A stretch of DNA of 5,336 bases from AC-32 sp963704005. Its GTDB lineage: Bacteria; Actinomycetota; Thermoleophilia; Gaiellales; Gaiellaceae. The stretch lies in NCBI GenBank assembly GCA_963704005.1, contig CAVPGJ010000006.1, positions 1-5,336 on the forward strand, written 5' to 3'. Positions 1-5,258 of this stretch are shown here, one piece after another (within the stretch, counting starts at the first letter, position 1; each line of letters opens with the position of its first letter). The position numbers and the translations under genes were made by a program. The notes beneath the pieces were generated by a model. That model had not been told where the DNA came from and did no database searches. It was given only the letters and a program-made list of their open reading frames with translations.

Positions 1-208
1 GGCGATTCATCCCCGGCCCGGGCGGGCTCACCCCCGCTCTGACTCTTGCGGATAGTGCCGGTCGAAGAAGTCGTCGAGGATGGGATTGACCCTGTCAGCA
101 TGGCGATACTGCCGGCGTGGAAGAGGAGACGAGCGACGCGGAGTTCGCGTATGCGCGCTTTCCGGAGACGGAGCCGACGCCGTATCGCGACGGCTGGCGT
201 CCGAGCAG
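1..208. other. Left-edge stretch without an intact recognisable gene
   Basis: This stretch lies downstream of the sigma-factor stop codon. It has coding-like base periodicity, but the best frame changes within it. From about 28 to 113 the middle codon position is clearly AT-rich in the minus frame that ends in TGA at 30-28 (tail ILDDFFDRHYPQESERG) and also in plus frame 1 (IVPVEEVVEDGIDPVSMAIL). From about 117 to 212 the plus frame ending in TAG looks best. No frame gives an open reading frame with a convincing start and a known domain. It may be the remnant of a degraded gene or the edge of a gene outside the window. No function is assigned. Confidence 0.4.
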
Positions 209-212
209 CTAG
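117..212 (+). CDS. Possible 31-residue acidic small ORF or gene remnant
   Basis: A GTG at 117 opens a 31-codon frame ending in TAG at 210-212. The product is acidic and aromatic-containing, starting MEEETSDAEFAYARF and ending YRDGWRPSS. About 26 of 31 codons end in G or C, better than the opposing frames. There is no good Shine-Dalgarno sequence before the GTG. The frame is closed by TGA at 87-89, so it cannot be the tail of a longer intact plus-strand gene unless a frameshift occurred near 115. It is convergent with the sigma gene, and both stops share the tetranucleotide CTAG. I do not recognise a family. It may be a shadow frame. Confidence 0.2.
   Translation: MEEETSDAEFAYARFPETEPTPYRDGWRPSS
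176..201 (-). terminator. Possible hairpin downstream of the sigma-factor gene
   Basis: GACGCC (176-181) and GGCGTC (196-201) are perfect inverted arms with a 14-nt interior. An alternative 5-bp pairing, GCCGT / ACGGC, lies inside. The structure begins 7 nt after the minus-strand TAG of the sigma gene, a suitable place for transcription termination. No T-tract follows, so it is not a classical intrinsic terminator, although GC-rich actinobacteria often lack the tract. The arms also fall inside the small plus-strand frame, so chance pairing in GC-rich DNA is possible. Confidence 0.22.
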
Positions 213-1270
213 TCGCCTCTCCCCGGCTGGAGCTCGGCGGGCAGGCCGAACCGCCCGAAGGCCTCAGGGGCGAGGAAGGCTGTGATCTCGACGATCTGCA
301 CTCCGCGCAGCGAGAGCACGTTGACGCCGTGCGGACGGAAGCTCCCTTTGTCGACATCCAGGATGTACTTACCGAATGCCAGCTGCCCGTTCGCGCGCAC
401 GGGAACGAGGCGCCAGCGGGTCCCACCCGAGAGCGGCCAGCCGCTGAGGAACGCGGCGACCGCTTCGCGTCCGCGATACCACGTCGGCAACGGGGGCATC
501 GCGATCCTGGCATCCTCGGCGAGCATGGCGACAACCGCGTCGATATCGCCGCGCTCCCAGGCATCGACATAGCCCTCCACGACGTTGTTCAGCTCGACGT
601 CACCGAGCGAGCGAAGCGCGGCCTGCTGACTGAGCTCGGGTAATCGCTGGTCGACGGTCTTGTGCGCGCGCTGCAGGGCGCTGTACACGGAAGCCGGCGT
701 CGTCTCGAGCACGTCGGCGACCTCGTGAGCCGCGAAGCCGAGCACGTCCCGAAGGACCAGAACGGCGCGCTGCCGCGCCGGCAGGTGCTGGAGGGCCGCG
801 ATGAAGGCGAGCTCGACGCTCTCGCGCTGCTCGTAGCGCGCCTCGGGAGCGGCGAAGCCGTCCTCGAGGCCCACCTGATCGTCCGGGTAGGGGTCGACCC
901 AGACCGATTCGACGAGCGGCTCGCCCGGGCCGTCGTGGGGATCGGCCGCGGGACCGTAGTCGACAGGAAGCACCCGCTTGGGCCGCCGCTCGATCAACCT
1001 CAGGCAGGCGTTGGTCGCAATCGTGTAGAGCCAGGACCGGAACGAGCTTCGGCCTTCGAACCGGGGCAGCCCGCGCCAGGCGCGCAGCAGCGCGTCTTGG
1101 AGCGCGTCCTCGGCATCCGGAACCGAGCCGATCATCCGGTAACAGTGGGCGTGAAGCGCGGCGCGGTGCGGCTCCACGAGCCGGCCGAAGGCGGCCTCGT
1201 CACCCTGCCGGGCGGCCTCGAGCAGCTCTCGCTCGCTCCCGGTCGACGTCGTGGCAGCAGAGCTCAGCAC
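209..1270 (-). CDS. ECF-type RNA polymerase sigma factor with C-terminal SnoaL-like domain (SigG/SigX5-like)
   Basis: This gene encodes an alternative sigma factor of 353 residues that directs RNA polymerase to a dedicated promoter set. Residues 15-99 form sigma region 2, including DAEDALQDALLRAWRGL and then SFRSWLYTIATNACL. Residues 153-206 form region 4.2, with LPARQRAVLVLRDVLGF and the helix-turn-helix around 175-206. From about 219 onward comes a SnoaL-like (NTF2-fold) domain, with YVDAWERGDIDAVVAML near the start and FGRFGLP near residue 338. This order and the FGLP ending match the SigG/SigX5 type (TIGR02960). In related ECF groups the extension modulates sigma activity instead of a separate anti-sigma factor, and no anti-sigma gene is seen here. 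The GTG at 1270 is chosen because it overlaps the preceding VOC stop (GTGCTGA), which suggests translational coupling. The frame stays open far upstream, but that part is Arg/Pro-rich shadow of the VOC gene. It is the last gene of the leftward operon. Confidence 0.9.
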   Translation of the reverse strand: MLSSAATTSTGSERELLEAARQGDEAAFGRLVEPHRAALHAHCYRMIGSVPDAEDALQDALLRAWRGLPRFEGRSSFRSWLYTIATNACLRLIERRPKRVLPVDYGPAADPHDGPGEPLVESVWVDPYPDDQVGLEDGFAAPEARYEQRESVELAFIAALQHLPARQRAVLVLRDVLGFAAHEVADVLETTPASVYSALQRAHKTVDQRLPELSQQAALRSLGDVELNNVVEGYVDAWERGDIDAVVAMLAEDARIAMPPLPTWYRGREAVAAFLSGWPLSGGTRWRLVPVRANGQLAFGKYILDVDKGSFRPHGVNVLSLRGVQIVEITAFLAPEAFGRFGLPAELQPGRGD

Positions 1271-1678
1271 TCGCTGCCCACAAGTCGAGGCACGGCCGAG
1301 CTCATTTGCCCACGCCCGGCCTTCGGCTGCCAGAACGCGATCTCTCCGCTCTCGGGTGTGGCCACGACGCTGCGCCAACCCGCCGGGCCCTCGCGGGGCT
1401 CCAACAGCACGGATGCCCCGAGCCGGCGCGCCCGGTCGGTGAACTCGTCGACCAGGTCGACCTGGACGTAGGGAAGCCACAGCGAGCGCCGGGCGCCGCA
1501 CTCGACGATGCCGCCGCCGAGCCCGCCGCCCAGCTCGAGGTGGAGGTACGAGCCGGACCCGGCGTCGACCTCCTCGGTGCGCCAGCGCAAGAGTTGCGAG
1601 TAGAACGCACTGGCGCATTCCAGATTGCCCGTGTGCAGCTCCAGGTGGACGACCGGATTGAGGGCGGGACGGCTTCAT
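1264..1678 (-). CDS. VOC/glyoxalase-fold protein with start codon and body in different frames
   Basis: The body is a clear vicinal-oxygen-chelate (glyoxalase/bleomycin-resistance-like) domain. It has the N-terminal strand and helix PVVHLELHTGNLECASAFYS, the middle strand YVQVDLVDEFTDRARRLGA, and the typical closing GEIAFWQPK with a candidate metal-ligand Glu. The body frame is open from 1674 but has no ATG, GTG or TTG before the TTG at 1590, which would remove the first beta-alpha unit. An ATG at 1678, preceded by AAGGGG at 7 nt, has all the marks of the true start but lies one base out of phase. The span from ATG to stop is one base over a multiple of three. Removing one base gives about 136 residues, normal for the family. 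The cause may be a real frameshift mutation, an assembly error, or recoding in the C-rich run near codons 3-6. A conservative intact frame is 1590-1264 (108 residues). The role is probably binding or conversion of an electrophile or aromatic compound; the substrate is unknown. Confidence 0.8.
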
Positions 1679-1692
1679 GTCCTTACCCCTTA
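1679..1692 (-). promoter_or_regulatory. Ribosome binding site that points to ATG 1678 for the VOC gene
   Basis: On the minus strand TAAGGGGTAAGGAC directly precedes ATG 1678. AAGGGG (1691-1686) sits 7 nt from the start. This is a normal Shine-Dalgarno arrangement and is why I place the VOC start here despite the frame mismatch downstream. Confidence 0.6.
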
Positions 1693-1713
1693 GATCCGGG
1701 CCGACCCTGGAAT

Positions 1714-2028
1714 TCATCGCCGAGAGTCGAGGAAGCGAAACGAGCCGATCTCGTGGAGCTCCGTCGCGACCGGAGCCTCGTCGCACCGGTCGCCGATGTG
1801 CTCCTGGAACTCGCTGAACGCCTGCACGTCAGACAGCGGGCTGTGCCCGTCCTCGGTCTCGATCGACGCGAGGTGAACGAAGCTCACGCCGTCGTCGAGC
1901 TTGAAGGTCGCATACCGGAGCCCGGCAGGCTCGGCTCGCTGGAGCTCGTCGTAGACGGCGCGGACGAGCTCCTCGTTTTCGGCTACTCGTTCGGGCTTGA
2001 CCTTGTAGCGGACCATGACGCGTCTCAT
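1714..2028 (-). CDS. Small dimeric alpha/beta-barrel (ABM-like) protein
   Basis: This is a 104-residue cytosolic protein with the beta-alpha-beta pattern of the antibiotic biosynthesis monooxygenase / ferredoxin-like barrel superfamily. A first strand (RVMVRYKVKPER) is followed by a helix (AENEELVRAVYDELQ), central strands (LRYATFKLDDGVSFVHLAS), a second helix (VQAFSEFQEHIGDRC) and a last strand (ELHEIGSFRFL). Such proteins act as dimers. Some are cofactor-free oxygenases on quinol-like or polyketide substrates, and others have unknown roles, so the activity cannot be fixed from sequence. The ATG at 2028 has an excellent AGGAGGT (2041-2035) with a 6-nt spacer; the in-frame ATG at 2016 lacks one. 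It sits 30 nt after the exporter stop and 35 nt before the VOC start, so it is co-transcribed with both. The family name is a fold-level call. Confidence 0.75.
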   Translation of the reverse strand: MRRVMVRYKVKPERVAENEELVRAVYDELQRAEPAGLRYATFKLDDGVSFVHLASIETEDGHSPLSDVQAFSEFQEHIGDRCDEAPVATELHEIGSFRFLDSRR

Positions 2029-2058
2029 CAGATGACCTCCTGTGCTGTGATGGGCTTC

Positions 2059-3507
2059 TCAACCCCGGCTTTCGGCCTCCAGCGCGGGAATCGTCCGCCC
2101 GACCGCCTTCTCGCTCGCCCGGCGACGGCCGGGCAGCGCCAGGCCGACCATCGCCCCGGCGAGCGCGAGGCCTGCCGCGACGCCGATCGCCGGCGCGAAT
2201 CCGTCTGTGAACGCAGCGGCGGAGGCGTAGCTGCCCGCCGCGGCGAAGACGGCGACGGCGACCGCGATTCCGAAGACGCCGCCGAGCTCGCGCATCATGC
2301 TGTTGGTGCCGGCCGCCTTCCCGACCGCCTCCAGTGCCAACGAACCGACAACGGAGTTCTGCGCGGCCGGAATCGCCATCGAGACGCCAACTCCGGCGAC
2401 GACGAACGGCGCGAGCAGCTCCGAGTAGGCAAGGTCGGGCCCGACGATCAGCGCCAGCCAGGCCATCCCTGCTGCCTGCAGGAGGAGCCCGCCGACCAGC
2501 AACGGCCGCTCGCCGATCCGATCGGCGAGCGCGCCCGCGATCGGGGCGACCGTGATGAAGGTGGCGGTCCAGGGAAGCAGCCGCAGGCCGGCGTCGAGTG
2601 GCCCGTAGCCAAGCACGGACTGCAGCAACTGCGCGTAGAAGAACACGGCGGCGAACAGCGACGCGAAGGTGAGGAAGATCGCCGCGTTGCCGGCCGAGAA
2701 GGCGCGAGAGCGGAAGAAGCCCATCGGTATCATCGGCTCGCGGGCGCGCAGCTCCCAGGCGACGAACGCCGCCGTGAGCAGCGCCCCGGCCGCCAGCGAC
2801 CCGACCACCTCGGGGCTGCTCCACCCGGCCTCGTTCCCGCGCACCAGCCCCCAGACGATCCCCAGGGCGCCGCCGGTGACGAGCGCGAGGCCGCGGATGT
2901 CGAGGCTCGTGTCCGGCCCGAAGCTCTCCTTCATCCGGGTAAGCACCAGCGGGATCGCGACCAGCCCGATCGGAACGTTGACCCAGAAGATCCACTCCCA
3001 GCTGATCCCTTCGACGATCGCGCCGCCGACCAGCGGGCCGCTGGCAACCGCGATCCCGGTGATCGCGCTGAAGATTCCGATCGCAGCGCCCCGCTTCTCG
3101 GGCGGGAAGGCCGCGCTCAGGAGGGCCAGAGCCAGGGGCACCAGGAGCGCGGCCCCGGCACCCTGCACGGCGCGCGCGGCTATCAGCCAACCGACGCCCG
3201 GTGCCAGCGCGCAGGCGGCCGACGCCGCTGCGAACAGACCGAGGCCGGCGGCGTAGAGCCTCCGGCGCCCGTAGCGGTCGCCGAGCGCCGCGCCGGTCAG
3301 CAGCAGCACGGCGAAGCTCAGGTTGTAGGCGTTGACCGTCCACTCGAGCTGCTCGATCGAGGCGCCCAGGTCGAGGCGGATCGTGCTCAGCGCAGTCGAC
3401 ACCACCAGCGTGTCCAGCGCGGCCATCAGCGAGCCGATGCCCGTCAGGGCCAGCACCCATCTTGTCGCCGCTCCCCTGCTCGTCTGGGTGGATCTCGTCG
3501 CGTTCAC
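2059..3507 (-). CDS. DHA2-family MFS multidrug efflux transporter (EmrB/QacA type, 14 TM)
   Basis: This gene encodes a 482-residue inner-membrane proton-driven drug exporter. Family motifs appear in order: ALDTLVVSTAL (30-40, motif D1), GAALGDRYGRRRL (72-84, motif A in the 2-3 loop), ARAVQGAGAALLVPLALALL (111-130, motif B with Arg112), and GIAVASGPLVGGAIVE (151-166, motif C, typical of antiporters). These are followed by WEWIFWVNVPIG (170-181), characteristic of the 14-helix drug-H+ antiporter group. The length fits the family. The C-terminus is Arg-rich and cytosolic (RRRASEK). The GTG at 3507 is chosen because GGGAGG (3518-3513) precedes it by 5 nt. The overlapping ATG one register upstream is followed at once by TGA and cannot encode the protein. 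The gene is second in the leftward operon, after a 107-bp gap. The substrate is unknown; the neighbours suggest an aromatic or quinone-like compound. Confidence 0.93.
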   Translation of the reverse strand: MNATRSTQTSRGAATRWVLALTGIGSLMAALDTLVVSTALSTIRLDLGASIEQLEWTVNAYNLSFAVLLLTGAALGDRYGRRRLYAAGLGLFAAASAACALAPGVGWLIAARAVQGAGAALLVPLALALLSAAFPPEKRGAAIGIFSAITGIAVASGPLVGGAIVEGISWEWIFWVNVPIGLVAIPLVLTRMKESFGPDTSLDIRGLALVTGGALGIVWGLVRGNEAGWSSPEVVGSLAAGALLTAAFVAWELRAREPMIPMGFFRSRAFSAGNAAIFLTFASLFAAVFFYAQLLQSVLGYGPLDAGLRLLPWTATFITVAPIAGALADRIGERPLLVGGLLLQAAGMAWLALIVGPDLAYSELLAPFVVAGVGVSMAIPAAQNSVVGSLALEAVGKAAGTNSMMRELGGVFGIAVAVAVFAAAGSYASAAAFTDGFAPAIGVAAGLALAGAMVGLALPGRRRASEKAVGRTIPALEAESRG

Positions 3508-3614
3508 ATCTGCCTCCCGCAGCGGTTCTCTTCGTCCGTTCGGCGAGCCGTTCGCCGTGTTTCGAATAGAGATCCGCTCGAGCGCGCGAATCCATCGCTC
3601 GACGGTAGGCCGGT
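3508..3614. repeat. Gap between DUF899 and MFS genes with two perfect inverted repeats
   Basis: This 107-bp spacer is the largest in the leftward operon. TCGAGCG (3578-3584) pairs with CGCTCGA (3596-3602) across 11 nt. CGGCGA (3541-3546) pairs with TCGCCG (3552-3557) across 5 nt. Neither is followed by a T-tract on the minus strand. They could slow or partly terminate transcription, protect transcript ends, or form a protein-binding site. I see no convincing separate promoter for the exporter. The minus strand is also readable here as a charged peptide, but that frame has no ribosome site and continues as a shadow of the exporter gene. Confidence 0.45.
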
Positions 3615-4358
3615 TCAGCCGTCCTCGTACTCGTCATGGCGGCGGAACCAGGGGCCGCGTTCGTTGCGCCCCAGCGGGGCCCGGTCGAGCCACTGGTACA
3701 TCCCCCAGAGGACGTCGGTGCCGCGAGAGTAGGTGGAGTAGGTGTGGTAGACGACGCCGTCGTCGAGCGCGAAGGCGCTCATCCCGGGCGACTCGGCGGC
3801 GTCCACGGGCTCGACACCGTGGCCCCCGCCGGGAAGGGTGCGCGGGTCGACCTCGACGGGGCGGTAGTTGTGCTCCGCGCCGTGGGCGAGCTGCTCTTCC
3901 GTGAAGGAGACGCCGAAATCGAAGTTGAAGTCGCTGCGGAAGGTCGAGGCCCAGGGGAAGCGCCACCCCATGCGCTGCTTGTAGGCGGTCAACAGCTCGA
4001 TCGGGGCGCGGGACACGGCGGTCATCGCCACGTCGTGCTGCTCGAGGTGCACGCGGAAGCCGTCATAGCCGTCCGCGACCGACGAACAGCTCGGGCAGCC
4101 CTCGGTCCAGCCGGGGCTGAACATGAAGTGATGCACGATCAGCTGGGAGCGGCCGCGGAAGAGGTCGCCCAGCGACGCCTCGCCTTCCTCGGTGTCGAAC
4201 CGATAGTCCTTGTCGATGCGCACCCACGGCAGCTCGCGTCGTTGCCGGGCGAGCTCGTCGCTACGGCGGGTGAGCTCCTTCTCGGCCTCGAGGAGTGCCA
4301 GCCGTGCCGCGAGCCATTCAGCGCGCGTGCCAACCGTGTGTCTCGTCGTGGTCGCCAC
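3615..4358 (-). CDS. DUF899 family thioredoxin-like protein
   Basis: This is a 247-residue cytosolic protein of the DUF899 family, related to thioredoxin-fold proteins; no reaction is firmly established for the family. An N-terminal helix is rich in Glu/Arg (LLEAEKELTRRSDELARQRR, 22-41). Then come YRFDTEEGEASLGDLF, the strand SQLIVHHFMF (71-80), and GCPSC (87-91), a CxxC-like pair C88/C91 at the place of a thioredoxin active site. Later family signatures are MGWRFPWAST (130-139), SDFNFDFGVSF (142-152) and VVYHTYSTYSRGTD (202-215). The length is normal for the family. The GTG at 4358 is supported by GAGGAGG (4369-4363) with a 4-nt spacer. It is the first gene of the leftward operon, about 27 nt downstream of the predicted transcription start. 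A thiol redox role against oxidants or electrophiles is plausible but inferred. Confidence 0.9.
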   Translation of the reverse strand: MATTTRHTVGTRAEWLAARLALLEAEKELTRRSDELARQRRELPWVRIDKDYRFDTEEGEASLGDLFRGRSQLIVHHFMFSPGWTEGCPSCSSVADGYDGFRVHLEQHDVAMTAVSRAPIELLTAYKQRMGWRFPWASTFRSDFNFDFGVSFTEEQLAHGAEHNYRPVEVDPRTLPGGGHGVEPVDAAESPGMSAFALDDGVVYHTYSTYSRGTDVLWGMYQWLDRAPLGRNERGPWFRRHDEYEDG

Positions 4359-4384
4359 TGTGCCTCCTCAATCAGTTTCCTGAA

Positions 4385-4412
4385 GAAACCCATAGATACC
4401 ATGGTGGGTTCC
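4385..4412. promoter_or_regulatory. Inverted-repeat operator candidate in the divergent control region
   Basis: GAAACCCA (4385-4392) and TGGGTTCC (4405-4412) are inverted arms matching at 7 of 8 positions, with a 12-bp interior and 20 bp between arm centres. This is the spacing expected for a dimeric winged-helix regulator on one face of DNA. The site covers the -10 element and most of the spacer of the leftward promoter. It starts 20 bp before the regulator's first start codon. Binding by the adjacent HxlR protein would block the leftward operon and could autoregulate the regulator. A second, shorter symmetry, GTTTC (4375-4379) / GAAAC (4385-4389), shares its left arm. Confidence 0.55.
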
Positions 4413-4421
4413 CTAAAGCAA
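4393..4421 (-). promoter_or_regulatory. Sigma-70-type promoter for the leftward operon
   Basis: On the minus strand, TTGCTT (4421-4416) is separated by exactly 17 bp from TATCTA (4398-4393). Each is close to the housekeeping -35 and -10 consensus. Transcription would start near 4386, leaving a leader of about 27 nt with GAGGAGG before the GTG of the DUF899 gene. The inverted repeat at 4385-4412 overlaps the -10 and the predicted start site, so the promoter looks repressible. Confidence 0.55.
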
Positions 4422-4431
4422 CTCAGGTACG

Positions 4432-4917
4432 ATGGCCCGCATGCAGAGAACCCGGTTCGGCGACATGGCCTGCTCGATCGCCCGCACGCTCGACATCGCG
4501 GGAGAGCCCTGGTCGCCGCTGATCCTCCGGGACGTCTTCGTCGGCATCACCCGCTTCGACGACCTCCAGCGCGATCTCGGGATCTCGCGCAAGGTGCTTA
4601 CGGAGCGCCTCAAGCACCTCGTCGCGGAAGGGGTGCTCGAACGCCGGCCCTACTCAGCGCGGCCGGCGCGCCACGACTACCTGTTGACCGAGAAGGGGTG
4701 GGAGCTCTGCGACATCCTGCTGGCGATCACCGCCTGGGGCGACCGCTGGACGGCCGGCGAGGACGGACCACCCGCGCTGCTCCGCCACCGCAGCTGCGGC
4801 GAGCTCACCAGCGTCGAGATGCGCTGCGCCCACTGCGGAGAGCCGCTGCGCGCTCACGACGTCGACGTCGAGGCGGGGCCTGGCCTGGCCGCCGCGATGC
4901 TCGAGCAGCGACCATGA
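4432..4917 (+). CDS. HxlR/DUF24-family winged helix-turn-helix regulator
   Basis: This gene encodes a 161-residue DNA-binding regulator. The winged helix spans about 14-105. It begins CSIARTLDIAGEPWSPLILR, continues RFDDLQRDLGISRKVLTERL (41-60, recognition helix about 51-63), has the wing RRPYSARPARHDYLLTEKG, and ends in the dimerisation helix LLAITAWGDRW. Cys14 lies 13 residues before the conserved Trp, matching the N-terminal Cys by which YodB, CatR and HypR sense quinones, diamide or hypochlorite. The C-terminal extension has H119, C122, C132 and C135 (RHRSCG, CAHCG), resembling a small zinc ribbon seen in one HxlR subgroup. The ATG at 4432 has AGG at a short distance; ATG 4441 (MQRT start) is equally plausible and would shorten it by three residues. 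It is divergent from the detoxification operon and probably its repressor. Its stop overlaps the next start as ATGA. Confidence 0.92.
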   Translation: MARMQRTRFGDMACSIARTLDIAGEPWSPLILRDVFVGITRFDDLQRDLGISRKVLTERLKHLVAEGVLERRPYSARPARHDYLLTEKGWELCDILLAITAWGDRWTAGEDGPPALLRHRSCGELTSVEMRCAHCGEPLRAHDVDVEAGPGLAAAMLEQRP

Positions 4918-5246
4918 TCGTCCGAATCTGGCGGACGCAGGTTGACCCGACCCGCCTGGAGGAGTACCGGCTCTTCGCCGAGGAGCACTCACTGCCGATG
5001 TTCAGGGCCCAGCGCGGTTTCCTCGGCGTTCTCTTAGCCGGCGCCGGGAGCGAACGAGCGGTCCTCAGCCTCTGGGCCGACGACGAATCAGCGGCAGCCC
5101 TGGATTCGTCACCCCGCTACCGGGAGACGGTTGCCCGGATCTCGGCGGCGGGCTTCCTCGTGGGCCCCTCGTCCGTCGAGGTGTTCGAGGTGCATGGCGG
5201 CGACCTGAGCCCAGCGCGGTCACTGAGCATCGAAGCCAATCCCTAG
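4914..5246 (+). CDS. Antibiotic biosynthesis monooxygenase (ABM)-like domain protein
   Basis: This is a 110-residue protein with one ABM/ferredoxin-like barrel domain. It has a first strand MIVRIWRTQVDPTRLEEY, a helix ending in SLPMFRAQRGFLG, the strand RAVLSLWADDESAAALD, the helix SPRYRETVARISAAGFL, and a final strand SSVEVFEVHGG. Proteins of this kind form dimers. They include cofactor-free quinol or anthrone oxygenases as well as proteins of unknown role. The start ATG at 4914 is fixed by the ATGA overlap with the stop of the HxlR gene, so translation is likely coupled and the two proteins made together. It could act on the inducer that the regulator senses, but this is inferred. It is a second, diverged ABM-fold protein in the locus besides the one at 1714-2028. 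Confidence 0.82.
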   Translation: MIVRIWRTQVDPTRLEEYRLFAEEHSLPMFRAQRGFLGVLLAGAGSERAVLSLWADDESAAALDSSPRYRETVARISAAGFLVGPSSVEVFEVHGGDLSPARSLSIEANP

Positions 5247-5258
5247 CGAATCGCGGTC

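Noticed and set aside
209..212. Sigma stop and the small plus-strand ORF stop sharing CTAG, as evidence for convergent genes
   Set aside because: Any CTAG gives TAG on both strands, so the coincidence alone carries little weight for the small ORF being real.
1271..1786. N-terminal extension of the sigma factor up to an ATG at 1786
   Set aside because: The added 172 residues are Arg/Pro-rich, overlap the VOC gene out of phase, and precede a complete sigma region 2. The GTG at 1270 overlapping the VOC stop is a better start.
3541..3602. Intrinsic terminator after DUF899
   Set aside because: The stems are short and neither is followed by a T-run on the minus strand. The exporter lacks a clear promoter of its own, so read-through is more likely.
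1829..3637. A 602-codon minus-strand frame overlapping the exporter in another phase
   Set aside because: It is extremely Arg/Ala/Gly-rich with no ribosome site or domain, while the exporter in the other phase has all the family motifs.
1306..3732. An 808-codon plus-strand open frame antisense to the MFS, ABM and VOC genes
   Set aside because: The product is a low-complexity run rich in Arg, Gln, Glu, Asp and Gly with no domain. It mirrors the codon structure of well-supported minus-strand genes, as is usual for GC-rich DNA.
4398..4405. ACCATGGT palindrome in the control region as the regulator's operator
   Set aside because: It is a short 8-bp palindrome not centred with the longer inverted repeat; the GAAACCCA/TGGGTTCC arms fit a dimeric winged-helix protein better.
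3636..4913. Long plus-strand extension upstream of the second ABM protein
   Set aside because: It is antisense to DUF899 and then overlaps the HxlR gene out of phase. The ATGA overlap at 4914 gives a normal-length ABM protein.
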